Shown here in pieces: positions 14,413-26,627 of a DNA stretch of 64,000 nt. Position 1 is the stretch's first letter. Each line of letters starts with the position of its first letter. The stretch spans positions 1-64,000 of the forward strand of contig JANAVB010004172.1 in assembly GCA_029216955.1 (NCBI GenBank), written 5' to 3'. The notes under the pieces were generated by a model. It searched no databases. It saw nothing but the letters and a program-made list of their open reading frames with translations, and had not been told where the DNA came from. The position numbers were made by a program, and so were the translations under genes. The stretch comes from Iris pallida (Eukaryota; Streptophyta; Magnoliopsida; Asparagales; Iridaceae).

Positions 14413-14698
14413 AGTGCACAAGAGTGTGCGTGCTTGCAGTAGAGCTCTTGCCAGTGTTAGGAGCAGACACTGTGGCAGAGACTTCACCATTGACTGCCAA
14501 CTGATTCTTAGGGACATAGACAGAGTGTCCTTTCGACTTGGCAGTGATGATGGAGGCTGGAGTGGGCTTGCCACCCTTAGCCCGCTGTATTTCTTCATAG
14601 GCGAGTTGATCGAATTTGATCGTCATCACCTTCTTCGTCGAGCCGATTGACGAAGTGTCGCATTGAGTTGTTACCATCTCAGAAGAGGAGATGGTTTT

Positions 14699-14716
14699 CC
14701 CCAGCAGAGTCGCCAA
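14699..14716 (-). other. Primer binding site, tRNA-Arg type
   Basis: Two bases inside the 5' LTR end the minus strand reads TTGGCGACTCTGCTGGGG. From general knowledge this is complementary, with about one mismatch, to the 3' end of plant tRNA-Arg(ACG), the primer used by many Tat/Ogre elements. Confidence 0.75.
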
Positions 14717-14718
14717 TT

Positions 14719-15704
14719 TGTTTTCCATAAAGAAATTCTCTTTATTTGTTGTGTTTCTGGGAAAATTACAACTGTAGGAATCCGATCTAGAAGACGATCG
14801 CTTTATCCCTTGGACTATGCGAAGAAGAAAAGCTCTCAAGATTTTGACAGTAGATATCAATGTATCTGTACAATGAATGAGAAAAAGAACTCTATTTATA
14901 GAGTCAAAAATAATAACCGAAAAGATAATTGTCTTCACAGCCTGTGCTTAGTTGAAAATCACGCAGGATTTAACATACGCAAGGCTGTGAGCAGTTACTG
15001 GACGTGACCTGTAACTGTTGGACACATGGCAATCATACATGAGTCGTGTGCAAGTTACAGGACACGCAGGCGAGAGATCAGTGGCATGGCTGCCACGTAC
15101 TCTAATTTGATGAAATCCACGCAGACTTGTTGAAGACGAAATCCACACAAACTCGGTGTAGAAAGCTTCAAAATCCACGCAAACTTGGGGCAGGAAGCTT
15201 CAGGATCCACGCAGACTTCGAGGCAAAGAACTCAAAAATCTACGCAAACTTGAGGAAGAAAAACTTCAGAATCCACGCAAACTTGAGATGAAGATCACAA
15301 ATACACGCAGACTTGAGATAGAACTGCCAGCTGTCTTGATTCGGCGTGTCTCGACTGACATAAAATCTCTGATAGTGATTGCTTTGTCAGTCGCATTAAA
15401 TGACAAGAAACCCTTTTGGTACGCCAACTTGACGAAGGCTGAGTCTTGCTGAAGAAGATTTCGAAAATCACGCAATAGACGGCGATGATCTCTCGAGTTC
15501 TGTGCATACGTGGCATACGAAGAGACGTTTCTCGACTGTTGTGTTGTCAGTCATTATGATTCTGACGTATGGCTGAGCTGTCTCTGCGTGACTTCTAAAG
15601 GAGATGGCCAGGCAGAACTTAGCGTATCTTTTGTGCTGCTTCTTGGATCACTCTGCATGACTTGTTCTGATCAACTCAGCGTGACTTCATTTTTGAGGCC
15701 TACA
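14719..15704 (-). repeat. 5' LTR of the minus-strand Tat element
   Basis: 986 bp, starting TGTAGGCCTCAAAAATG (minus strand at 15704) and ending GGAAAACA at 14719. It aligns along its length with the 3' LTR of the plus-strand copy (22867-23828). It contains about seven 33-bp units built on AAGTTTGCGTGGATT and a TATAAATA box at 14893-14900. Confidence 0.88.
14893..14900 (-). promoter_or_regulatory. TATA box in the Tat 5' LTR
   Basis: Minus-strand TATAAATA inside a CTCTATAAATAGAG palindrome. The same site is conserved in the other LTR at 23647. It probably marks the retrotransposon promoter. Confidence 0.6.
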
Positions 15705-15705
15705 T

Positions 15706-18700
15706 GTACTGAAAGGAAAGATCCAAGAAATGATTAAGTCTGGAGCTATCTCTCTTACTCCAAAAGAGAAGACTGTCACTTCTAATGTCGTCTCTATGCA
15801 ATTTGGAGACTTCCCTCCTCAATTTCTTGAAAGCGGAATTGTTTCTATTCCCAAGGCAACTCTTGAAATAGTAAATATTCCTCCTCCACAGTCTGAAGGA
15901 TTAGCACCAATCACTTTGGAGACTGGAGAAATCATGTGGATTCATCCTGATCTAATAACAGACTTTGAATCTCCTTCTCCTCAAAAGATTTCTTATCGAA
16001 AGTCCAAGAAGGCTGGAAAGATCAAGTCATGTCATATGACTTCTCTTGGGTCTACCTCTGACACAGAGCCAAAAGAGATAGAAGAAGCACTTGTTAGTGC
16101 TACTCGAACGGGGAAATCTTACCTAAAGGATTATTCTAAAAGTCCTGAGGATCCTCTTGATATCCCTCCAGCTGATAAAAATGCTTCTAATGTTCCTCCT
16201 GAAGAAGAATCATCTACTGCACCTGTTCCTTCAACTACACCAGTTGAACCTGTTCCTCCCAAACACACAACTCTTGAGAAAGGCAAGCAACAAGCTCAGT
16301 TTGATAAACCAATCAAGAAGTCTCTTCCTCTTGGACTTCAGAAGCCTTACAACTTCGACATTTTGGCTCAGCTTGCTAATACTCCAGCTAGAATGTCCCT
16401 CTTTGAACTTCTACGTCTTTCCAAAGAGACTCGGGAGACGTTAAGTGAAGCACTTCTACAAGCTGACTCTTGTCTTGCACAATTGAAGAAGCCAGATGCG
16501 GAACCTGCCACTTGCTTACATTGCAACAGTGTACTGGAGATTATCCCAAATATCACCTTTACACAAGACGACATGCTACTGGAGGATAATCGACATGACC
16601 GACCTCTCTACTACACTGGTTATATTGATACGATGAAGATAGATCGTATCCTCATTGACCCAGGGTCTGCTATAAGCATAATGCCAAAGAGTCTGTTGGA
16701 TGAACTAAAAATCCCTCTTCACAAGCTCTCCAAGACGGTTACTACTATCTTGGGATTCAATCAAAGCCGAAGTGAGCCTTTGGGAAAGATTCATCTGAAG
16801 CTTCAGATAGGCGATTTCAGATCTAAAGTCACTTTCTATGTGATCGAGATCGCGGGATCCTATAATCTTCTTCTGGGGAGGCCCTTTCTTCATGAAAATA
16901 ATGTGGTGCCTTCTACTCTTCATCAATGTTTTAAATACATTGATAGCAATGGAAGAGTACAAAAAGAAGTTACTGATATAAATCCCTTCCATGGGGTTGA
17001 AGCTTATTTCAACGATTCTCGAATGTACAAAAAAGAGTATACAAGGATCATACAAGCTATGGAGAAAGAAGATGCACAAAGTGAGACTTTAATAATCCCT
17101 GTTAAAAGTCGAACTACTCAGCAACAATCTCCTAAACCCTCTGGAGAAGATTCTTTCATCATTCCAGTGAGTGGACGGATCTCTCCGTTACCTCAGTCAT
17201 CTACTCAAAATACACTGATCATTCCTGTCAGTGGGCGTACTACAGTTCCTGTATCTTCACAAGATACTCTGCTAATTCCAGTTGGAGGGCGGATTATTCT
17301 TCCATCTCAAACTTCAAGGGAGCTCACCTCTTCTGAGCCATTTGTTATCGATCTTAATCGAAACAAAGCTTCTTCTTCTTCTCCCCCTTTAGTTATTGAC
17401 TTGGCTAAAATCTCTAAGGCTCAGCCTTCTCCCAATATAAATATTGTTGCTTTTACATTTAATAAAAAGTCTCCACCTTTGCAGTACGTTGATGTGTGTA
17501 ATTATGTTCATAGTTATTTACATCTGTTAGATGACTTGAACACAATAACCAAAGGAGTTGTACAGACTGTTCATACAGATGTATCTCTAGAACCTGTACA
17601 ATCTTCATACTTTCTAGTTCCAAGCAGAAAGCCAGGAGACATTCCAATATTCTTCTACAAAGGACCTCAAAATCCTTCTGATCTTGAGGATGATGACAAA
17701 AATGATGACACTGGAAGATTACAACTACGTTGTTATAGTCAGCAATCTAGAGACATCATCAAAAATATGGGCTATGACTTCAGGACTGGCCCCAATGATG
17801 GAAAAGGAAGAAAAATACCTGTCCAGATTCCTCCTTTGAAATATGGAAGGACGAAATGCGGATTGGGTTATACTGCTCCTACTCCTTTCATCAATATTAT
17901 CCATAAAGATCCTGAGTCTGACGAAGATAAGAGATCTGATTCTTCTAGTACCACTTCTTGGGATTCCGATACGAGTATCGGTGACTTCTACTGCAATATT
18001 TTGTCTTCCAACATGGTTTCCATTGACCATTCTGAAGAAAGTGATGAAGACGAAGAAGAGTTTGAAATCTCACCTGAATCAGAACAGTGGGCCCAAAGAT
18101 TAGATAATCAATGGGAGTTCCGTTTCGAGCAAAAAGAACCTCCGACTGAAGATAAACTTGTTCAAATAGATGTTGGTGAAGAGGGATCTCCCAAACCAAT
18201 ATTCATCAGTGAAAGTCTTTCAGAAACTGATAAGAAAGACATGATCAAACTCATTCGTGATTATATCGATGTCTTTGCTTGGAGTTATGAAGATATGCCA
18301 GGGCTTGATCCTCAAATTGCAACTCAAAAGCTCAATATCTTGCCGAATGCTAAACCGGTCAAACAACAACAGCGACGATTTCGTCCAGACATCATGGATG
18401 CAATTGAAGCTGAAGTCAATAAACTCATTACCTCTGGATTTATTAGAGAGGAACAACATCCCGATTGGGTGGCTAATATTGTTCCTGTTCTTAAAAAGAC
18501 TGGCAAGATCAGAGTATGCATAGACTTCCGCGATCTCAATGCGGTATGTCCTAAAGACGAATTCCTTCTACCAATCACTGATGTCATGGTTGATAATACC
18601 TGTGGATTTGAACGAATGTCATTCATGGACGGGTATTCTGGGTACAATCAGATCAAAATATTTCCAGAGGATGAGAAGCACACTTCTTTCAGAACGCCGA

Positions 18701-21582
18701 TTGGTACATACTGTTATACAGTTATGCCATTCGGTCTCAAGAATGCAGGAGCAACTTATCAACGAGCTATAAGTACTATATTCCGTGAACATTTGCGGAA
18801 AACAGTCGAATGCTATGTTGATGATATTGCAGTCAAAAGTCGACAAAAGGAGGATCATATCCAAGATTTGAAGACTATATTTGATCTAATGCGTAAGCAT
18901 CAATTAAAGATGAACCCTACTAAGTCCTTCTTAGGTGTCTCTAGTGGTAAATTTCTCGGCTTCGTCATTACCTCTAAAGGTATATACGTGGATCCTGAGA
19001 AGATCAAAGCCATCCAAGAGATGCGTCCTCCACGCACCTTAAAATAGCTACGAGGATTTCAAGGAAGAATCGCTTATATCAGGAGATTCATCTCTAATTT
19101 ATCAGGACGCTGCAGACCATTCAACAAACTTATGAAGAAAGGTGTCTCTTTTGTCTGGAATGATGAATGTCAGAAAGTATTCGATGATATAAAACAATAT
19201 CTAATGAGCCCTCCAGTATTGGTACCTCCCGTCTCAGGAATACCATTCTTCCTCTATACTCGAGCAATGAGTCATTCATTGGGTGCATTACTCGCTCAAA
19301 AGAATCAAAATGGCCATGAACAAGCCATTTATTATCTCAGCCGCACTATGACCGGAGCTGAACCTCGATATTCACCGGTTGAAAAAGAATGTCTAGCCTT
19401 GATGTTTGCTGTCCAAAAGACACGACATTATATCATTGGCCAGACTATTCATGTCATCTCCAGGATCAATCATATACGGATCATGATGAAGAAACCTAGT
19501 GTTTTGAATTCTCGATTGGCTAACTGGGGAATCCTACTTGCTCAGTATGATATGCACTATATTCCTCAGAAATCAGTCAAAGGACAAGCTTTAGCTGATT
19601 TTCTGGCTGCTCACTCAATTCCAGAAAATTTAAAACTCTATGATGAAATCCCAGATGAAGTCCTATATTCAAATCAAATTGCTGAAGAAGATCCTACTTG
19701 GCGTCTATTCTTTGATGGAGCATCAAGAATTGGTCCTAATGGCGATATTGTCGCTGGAGTTAGAATTGTTCTTGTATCGCCAGAAGGTCTTGCTATCCAA
19801 AGAGCTTATTCTCTCGATCAGCCGTGTTTAAACAATGTAGCTGAGTACAACGCATTACTTATTGGTCTTCAACTCGCTAAACATCTGAATATTCAACATT
19901 TGGAGGCGTATGGAGACTCTAAACTCATTGTCAATCAGATCAGGGGTACTTATGAAGTTCGCCATCAAGATCTGGTTCCTTATCATAAAACAGCTATATC
20001 TATGGCTTCTTCGTTTGAAGAATTCTTCATTGAACATGTTAGGCGAGCATGTAACACAGAAGCTGATGCCCTTGCTAATCTTACAGCGGTGCTGGCTATT
20101 CCAATCAGACGACAACAAATGATTGTTGTTCGTAATCGAGAATTATTTCATCTTGAAAATAACTTGACTCTAGGACTTCCAGTTGACATTGAAGAATCAA
20201 CATCTCATGACGTCAACACAACAAGAGGATTTGGATTCAGTCGTAAATCGATGTCATCTTCATCCGATTCCAGCATAGAATTCATCTTCAGTAACTCGAC
20301 TGAGAATCAGAATATGGATAAAGATTGGAGACTTCCTTTCTTAGATCTCGTATTATATGATATTCTTCCGGATGATCCGAGTGAGGCAGCATCTATCAGA
20401 CGACGATCACTCAGATTCTACTACAATCATACAACAAAGACCTTATATCGTCGAGCTTATGATGGTTTACTCCTTCGATGTGTGGCCGGTGACGAAGCTC
20501 AACAAATCATTCGCGAAGCACATGATAGAATTTGTGGAGCACATCAGCCAGGACCAAAACTTCAAGACCGTATCCGACGTATGGGTTATTATTAGCCCAC
20601 CATGGTATCTGATGCCATCGAATATGCAAAGAAGTGTAAAGCTTGTCAAATCCATGCGAATTTTATTCATCAACCCTCGGAATTTCTACATCCGACGGCA
20701 GCATCATGGCCCTTCGAAGCTTGGGGCATGGACATTGTCGGCCCGATCAATCCACCGTCATCTAAAGGTCATCGGTTCATTCTCGCAATAACCGATTACT
20801 TCTCCAAATGGGTCGAAGCCATTCCTTTATCTGAAGTTAAGACGTCTAATGTCATCAGCTTTATTAAGCACCACGTCATCTACAGATTTGGTGTTCCTCG
20901 ACGCATTGTTCATGATAACGGACCACAGTTCATCAGCCAAAAATTTACTCGATTCTGTGACGATCACCGGATCAATAATGTGGCTTCTACCGCATATAAT
21001 CCAGCAGCTAACGGATTAGCAGAAACTTTCAACAAGACTATCATCAAACTCCTAAAGAAGTTTGTCTCCACTAACAAACGTAATTGGAGTGACAAGCTCG
21101 GGGAATGTTTGTGGGCTTATCGCACTACAGTTCGTAATGCTACCAAATGTACACCTTTCTCTCTGGTGTATGGTTGCGAAGCTGTTCTTCCATTAGAGAT
21201 TCAAATTCCTTCTTTAAGGATAGCAATCGCTAATGAACTCACTGCTGAAAATAACGATCGTCTTCGACTTCAGGAATTAGAAGCTCTGGATGAAAAGCGA
21301 TTATCTGCTCAACAGAATATTGAATTCTATCAAGCTAGAATTTCAAGAGCTTTTAATAAAAAAGTCAGAGTTCGATCATATCAAAAAGGAGAACTTGTTC
21401 TAACAGTCAGACGTCCTATGACTATGACTCATATGAGTAAAGGCAAATTTGACGCAAAGTGGGAAGGTCCCTATATTATGAGCAAAGTTTTCTCAAATGG
21501 AGCTTATCAACTCTCAGAATTGGATGGTCGAAAAGTTTTGATGCCTATTAATGGCAAATTCCTTAAAAAGTACTATGTATAA
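15706..21582 (+). pseudogene. Tat pol: protease, reverse transcriptase, dual RNase H, integrase; two nonsense codons
   Basis: One frame runs throughout, broken only at 19045 (TAG where the sister has GAG) and 20593 (TAG where a Trp is expected). The protease motif LIDPGSAISIMP is near 16650. Reverse transcriptase has an intact YVDD at about 18816. The first RNase H lies around 19250-19440. A second, archaeal-type RNase H (WRLFFDGAS through NTEADALANL) covers about 19699-20090; this second domain is diagnostic of the Tat clade. Integrase spans 20602-21582 with D, D and E in GMDIVGP, VHDNGPQF and NGLAETFN. The 5' end is lost, so translation would lack gag and its start codon. Confidence 0.88.
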
Positions 21583-21665
21583 ATGTAAATACTTGTAATC
21601 ATCAGACAAATTCATGTTTAAAAATAAAATTTTTATTTTATTTTCATGAATGATGATACATGATA

Positions 21666-22106
21666 TTAAGGAAGATCACTATCATCCTTCTCTACTTTTG
21701 GACGTGGGCCACTACCGTCCTTCTCGAAGACGTGATCAGCAAAAGAGCCGAGAACCTCCTTGCTAGAACCCACGAGGAATTTGCAAGCGGCCATCCTCAT
21801 GGCTTCCTCTTCTTCAGTCCTTCCTGGTTCGAGCAGAAAATCCAGAATGTCCCTTGGTGGCTTGGGTGCAGACGAACCTTCGCCTGCTTCCGTCTTCTTC
21901 GTTTTGACTGGACCAGCAGGGCGTTCTTCAGTGCCTTTCTGAACCTTTGAGGCTATCTCAGTCTTCTTGGATGCTTCTCCAGATGACATTTTTATGTTGA
22001 GGAGTGGAAGTATTCGTTCTCGCCAGATTTCTGCTATATTTATAGGCAGAAGTTCCTCATTCATCCGACGTTTCACATATTCATTAATGCTTAACGGTTC
22101 ATCCAT
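21666..22106 (-). CDS. Antisense extra ORF (aORF) of the Tat element, function unknown
   Basis: A 146-residue minus-strand ORF lies between the integrase and the 3' LTR, the usual place for extra ORFs in Tat-lineage elements. Its start MDEPLSINEYVKRRMNEE lies in a region of short tandem repeats. The protein is hydrophilic, with a Lys/Glu/Pro-rich middle (KKTEAGEGSSAPKPP) and an acidic tail. It has no recognised domain, signal peptide or membrane span. No stop interrupts it, although the neighbouring pol has two, which is mild evidence of coding constraint or youth. Expression would need an antisense promoter in or near the 3' LTR. No function is known to me. Confidence 0.55.
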   Translation of the reverse strand: MDEPLSINEYVKRRMNEELLPINIAEIWRERILPLLNIKMSSGEASKKTEIASKVQKGTEERPAGPVKTKKTEAGEGSSAPKPPRDILDFLLEPGRTEEEEAMRMAACKFLVGSSKEVLGSFADHVFEKDGSGPRPKVEKDDSDLP

Positions 22107-22230
22107 TCATTTTTCACATTCATCAGACGGTTCGCCTGTTCATTAATACTTGACGGTTCTTCCGTTCATTTATTACATTCACTCGACAGTTCATCTATTC
22201 ATCATTTCCTAACGGTTCATCCGTTCATAA
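22062..22230. repeat. Short imperfect tandem repeats upstream of the antisense ORF
   Basis: Four imperfect units of about 45 bp carry CATTCAT and ACGGTTCATCCGTTCAT words. Each unit is partly palindromic (ACGGTTC...GTTCAT). They cover the start codon of the antisense ORF and the DNA just upstream of it, where a promoter for it would lie. Confidence 0.6.
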
Positions 22231-22847
22231 TCTTCTATCAATTTTATTAAGGGGGATTCGTTATTTATCATATTTTCATAACCTCTGAATCAATTCTGAA
22301 TCTACTTACTCATTTGTCATGTTTTGACCTCTGCATAGAAATCAATCTATTTTCTTTTGAGTTCCTATATATTATCACGTCCATAATACCTCTGATAATA
22401 TCATATACTCTAAAACAGAAAAGAAGATTTCATTATCTATCATGTCCACAATTCGTCCACAAATACAAATTTATTATATACGCTCTATTTCCCAGAGCGA
22501 CTGAGCTTGGTGCCTAGTTCTTCTACGCTCCTAACTCCCAGACAGTGCAACAGAGCTTTAAACATTTCACGCTGCTCTATGAGGCTGCGCCCATCAGAAG
22601 AGGACGAGCCATCCAAGCCAAAATAGCTCAAGAAATTCTTGGCTAGTTACAAGGGATCATCTTTGAGCTCAAAGACAAGGGGCTCTGGCTCTTTACCCCC
22701 AAAAGTTTTAATCAGTTCATTTGGATGCTTTCAAAGAACTTCGAAGTCTTTTCGACTTCCGAAAAAATTTGAAGTCATATCAGCGTGACTGATTCCATTT
22801 TATCATCTCTATTTTCAAAGTATTTCGAAATAATTTATCATTTTTCG
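22231..22847. other. Tat 3' untranslated internal region, no gene seen
   Basis: AT-rich sequence between the antisense ORF and the polypurine tract, without a supported ORF. Confidence 0.5.
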
Positions 22848-22866
22848 AAAACTTTGAAGGGGGTTT
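22848..22866 (+). other. Polypurine tract of the Tat element
   Basis: The run AAAACTTTGAAGGGGG directly precedes the LTR start TGTAGGCC. Confidence 0.6.
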
Positions 22867-23230
22867 TGTAGGCCTCAAAAATGAAAGTCACGCTGAGTTG
22901 ATCAAGACAGAGTCAAAAGTCACGCTCAGTTGATCCAGACAATATAAACAAATCACGCTGGGGAGACAGCTCATCATTTGTCAGAGAGTAATTATGACTG
23001 ACAGCACAACAGTTGAAGAATGTCTCTTCGTATGCCACGTATGTACAGACTTCGAGAGATCATCGCCGTCTATTGCGTGATTTTTGAAATCTTCTTCAGC
23101 AAGACTCAGCCTTCGTCGAGTTGGCGTACCAAAAGGGTTTCTTGTCATTTAATGCGACTGACAAAGCAATCACTGTCAGAGATTTTGTGTCAGTCGAGAC
23201 ACGCCGAATCAAGACAGCTGGCAGTTCTAT

Positions 23231-23437
23231 CTCAAGTCTGCGTGTATTTGTGATCTTCATCTCAAGTTTGCGTGGATTCTGAAGTTTTCTTCCTCAAGTT
23301 TGCGTGGATTTTTGAGTTCTTTGCCTCGAAGTCTGCGTGGATCCTGAAGCTTCCTGCCCCAAGTTTGCGTGGATTTTAAAGCTTTCTATACCGAGTTCGC
23401 GTGGATTTCGTCTTCAACAAGTCTGCGTGGATTTCAT
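23231..23437 (+). repeat. 33-bp tandem units in the LTR U3 region
   Basis: About seven degenerate units built around AAGTYTGCGTGGATT, upstream of the TATA box. The same array exists in the other LTR at about 15104-15320. The position suits enhancer-like repeats. Confidence 0.7.
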
Positions 23438-23646
23438 CAAATTGGAGTACGTGGCAGCCATGCCACTGATCTCTCGCCTGTGTGTCCTGTAACTTGCACA
23501 CGACTCATGCATGATTGCCATGTGTCCAACAGTTACAGGCTACGTCCAGTAACTGCTCACATCCTTGCGTATGTTAAATCCTGCGTGATTTTCAACTAAG
23601 CACAGGCTGTGAAGACAGTTATCTTTTCAGTTATTATTCTTGACTC

Positions 23647-23654
23647 TATAAATA
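23647..23654 (+). promoter_or_regulatory. TATA box in the Tat 3' LTR
   Basis: TATAAATA within a palindrome, conserved between both LTR copies. The R region probably begins about 30 bp downstream. Confidence 0.6.
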
Positions 23655-23828
23655 GAGTTCTTTTTCTCATTCATTGTACAGATACATTGATATCTACTGT
23701 CAAAATTTTGAGAGCTTTTCTTCTTCGCATAGTCCAAGGGATAAAGCGATCGTCTTCTAGATCGGATTCTTACAGTTGTAATTTTCCCAGAAACACAACA
23801 AATAAAGAGAATTTTTTTATGGAAAACA

Positions 23829-24387
23829 AGCATCAAGTATAGTAATCTAGAGCAAGAATATAAATCCAGACAAGTATGAAACGGTCAGAGAATGTACTCG
23901 CCTCGTATCTGAATGTCTGAAGTAAATGTACTGTCCGAGATGAGGTACCTGACTCCTAGTTAGAGCAACACAAGTCAAGATGTACACAGGGAATGATAAA
24001 TATAATCTACAATGCATCTGCATGCTGTCTAGGTCAAACTAGACTAAAGTCAACACTTGGTCAACTCCAGTCAACTAGACTAGTCAAACTAGGTCAACTA
24101 GGTCAAATCCTAGCCCAACAAGTCTAATAAGTCTCACATGGCCTAACCAAGCCTAGTCTAGCAATCACACACCAATCACAAGGCTATACAAGCCAAACAC
24201 AAGCCATCACATTCAATATTATACATAAGAGAAAGGAAGCTAACATGTAAAGCTATGTGTGTGTGTGTGAACATGGAGGTGTACATGAAAAGAGAATTCA
24301 ACACTAGGCCCTATATCACATATATGTATATATAACTATAGAAAAACTCTATTTACCACATTAACACATTTAGCCATGTATAGTATA

Positions 24388-24471
<84 letters not shown>

Positions 24472-26627
24472 GTACGTGTGCATGGGTGTGTGTGTGTCAT
24501 GAAAGTGCACAAGAACATGTGTGTGTTATCATGGAATGAGTGTTAGGCAATGTGTGAGTGAGAGTGTCAATGAGTGAGGGTGTGAGGGTTATATAGTGTA
24601 GTGTGCATTGTGTGTAGAGTGATAGTGAGGCATGACAGTTGTGTAGCAAAGTGTCAATAGGAAGTTAACATTCACATATATGAGTTCTCATGTATCTCTT
24701 ATTTAGTGAAACAAAACTAAATTCCAGTTTTATTCCTAACAAGGCTACATATATTACATCTATTATTACATTATATTCATGCTTGCATTCATTCATCATT
24801 CATTTATTCTCTTGCACCACTATATGCACCATACATTACATACTATGGAACCTACATATTCATTACAAGCCATACTTATACATGCTTACATTAGATAGGA
24901 TACTTACACCTCATATATCATTTATTTAAACATTTACTCATGCTTGCATTCTCTATTTAATTACATAATGTATATACATTAACATGGGTTAAAATCAAAT
25001 AGAACATTATATTACACACAAGGGTGCACAAAATACATATGCCGAATAGTAACTCCTACTAATAATCAATACTGTACCATCTCAGCATGAATTAAAATCT
25101 AGGATTAAAGTATGTTATAGATCTATGTGTTAGCTTTCCGAAACTTTAAACGGATCGCGTTTTCGTTTCCGGAAACTCCCGGAATCGCAAAAACACCGAG
25201 AACGTGTTTGTCTTTCGTACAGCTGACACTCAAATAATTCTCCAGAAAGTTACAGAAAGAATTAGGCCTGTTAATACATGTTTTTGGAAAGCTAACTTCA
25301 ATATGCTTCTTTTAAAAAAAACGGAAGATTAAACCGAGCTTTGAGCTAGAAGTTATGACATTTCTAAGTTAGGGCTGAAATTAAAAACGTGGATAAAAAT
25401 CATGACGGATTTGGGTAGTTTGAGACAAAAGAACACAAGTATATAACATAATATATCAAGAACTCACTCTCTACACTAATATATATATATGAGATACTAT
25501 AGAACACATCTCCAATACAAAAATATGAGATTAAACATGTAATAATTCATTCATACATAACAACAACACATAGTGTGTCCAAATTTGGAATTTTCCCACA
25601 TGGACACAACCACAACACAAATGACACTCCTATGACCTCCAAATAGACACGAAATGGACACAAATGGAGATGAAACCATGGGGGTCATTCCTATGGGTTC
25701 AAAATAGACCTATATGTATGAGAAAATGAAAAGGAGAAGGGATTTATACCTCCCGGTAGATCGAATCGAAGAGAAGCCTTCCCGGAGCAACACCGACACG
25801 TAGAGATTCCAAAAGGACACGAACGAGCTCCGAATCCTCCCAAACTTGGGTAGCTTCTTCCTTGGCTAGAATGGAGAAGGAAAGAAGAAGATTTGGTGGC
25901 AAAATGGAAGGATTTGGTGGAGAAATTGCTAGGGATTGCTCTCTAGGAATTTGGGGAAGAACAAGAAAGAGAGTGTGGATGAGAATAATGAAATGAACTT
26001 GAGCCTATCCTCTCCCAAAGTGGCTGGCCATATGGGGCTATTTGTCCTATTATGGTAAGGTCCAAAATGCCCCCACTAACCTATTCTATGAGTATTAGGA
26101 AAGGGCTAATTGGTTGGGGCTAAATTAGTCATTCTAAAGTCTCTAATCACACTAACCTTATCCATAATAATTAGTCTAACCTCTAACTAAAATATTTCTA
26201 TAATATGGACTAAATTTAATAACATGTGGGCCATGCCTAACTAGTGTGTGGGTCCCACTAGAGTCAAACTACCCCCGGGTCCCCGTTTCAAGTCGGATTG
26301 AGTTGAAATTCGAACCCGACTCAAATAACTCCAAAACAATATCATAAATAATAAAATGATATCAAAATAATTCAAAGAGGTCAAATGCAAAAATATCCTT
26401 AGGCCAAAAATGACATTAAAATATCATAATCATATGGTTAGGCTCTAGGTCAAACAGTCTCTAGGGTTTCACTAGCAAAACGTCAAAACCACAAGTCATG
26501 AATTTAAATAGTTTAAAATAATTTAAAAATCACTAAAAATCATAATATGAAATAAATATCATTAAATAATAATTATAATTATAAAATTTTAAAATTACCC
26601 TCATCTGGAAAACTGGGTGTTATACTT
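23829..26627 (-). repeat. LTR remnant, same family as 1-1990
   Basis: On the minus strand it starts TATAACACCCAGTTTTCC at about 26627 and shares with 1-1990 the GTGGGTCCCACTAG/CCCGGGT block. It contains a (TA)n-(GA)n tract at about 24388-24462 and a stretch with CTTTCCGAAACTTTAAACGG at 25134. No ORF is convincing. The left limit is set only by the end of the Tat LTR and other material could be included. It interrupts another LTR whose right part resumes at 26628. Confidence 0.55.
24388..24462. repeat. (TA)n-(GA)n compound microsatellite
   Basis: A TA run passing directly into a GA run. Confidence 0.9.

Larger units (their letters stand above)
11921..14728 (-). pseudogene. Tat gag protein with six 21-residue repeats, ends in a premature TGA
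   Basis: This is a 935-codon open frame. The first ATG (14728) lies inside the LTR end and reads through the primer binding site as MENKLATLLGK; the next candidate is MVTTQC at 14677. The N-terminal third holds six tandem copies of about 21 residues (consensus SHADSTGSLAKSVPAC plus a variable tail) at about 14035-14400. A low-complexity Ser-rich region follows, then a retrotransposon Gag core (FINHFEVMTDQL, GTAYEWY, ERFYEWL) at about 12480-12070. The TGA at 11921 interrupts a frame that continues to a CPYH zinc motif, so this is a nonsense mutation and not the natural end. Gag forms the virus-like particle. Confidence 0.75.
7922..15704 (-). mobile_element. Tat-lineage Ty3/gypsy element, minus strand, 3'-truncated
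   Basis: Reading on the minus strand the order is 5' LTR (15704-14719), tRNA-Arg-type primer binding site, gag, protease, reverse transcriptase and the start of RNase H. The element then stops at the (TA)n tract. The second RNase H, integrase, antisense ORF and 3' LTR seen in the sister copy are missing. The outer end of its 5' LTR abuts the inside of the opposite-facing sister element at 15704/15705. Confidence 0.85.
15705..23828 (+). mobile_element. Tat-lineage Ty3/gypsy element, plus strand, 5'-truncated
   Basis: It starts abruptly within the gag tail (codons VLKGKIQEM from 15706) at the outer end of the other copy's LTR. Protease, reverse transcriptase, two RNase H domains, integrase, an antisense ORF, the polypurine tract and a full 3' LTR follow. 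The shared region is very similar to the minus copy at protein level, with only scattered differences. The 5' LTR and most of gag are missing. Confidence 0.88.
22867..23828 (+). repeat. 3' LTR of the plus-strand Tat element
   Basis: 962 bp, TGTAGGCCTCAAAAATG to GGAAAACA. It matches the 5' LTR of the minus copy. The unit CAAGTTTGCGTGGATT is repeated about seven times at 23231-23437. TATAAATA is at 23647-23654. Confidence 0.88.
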
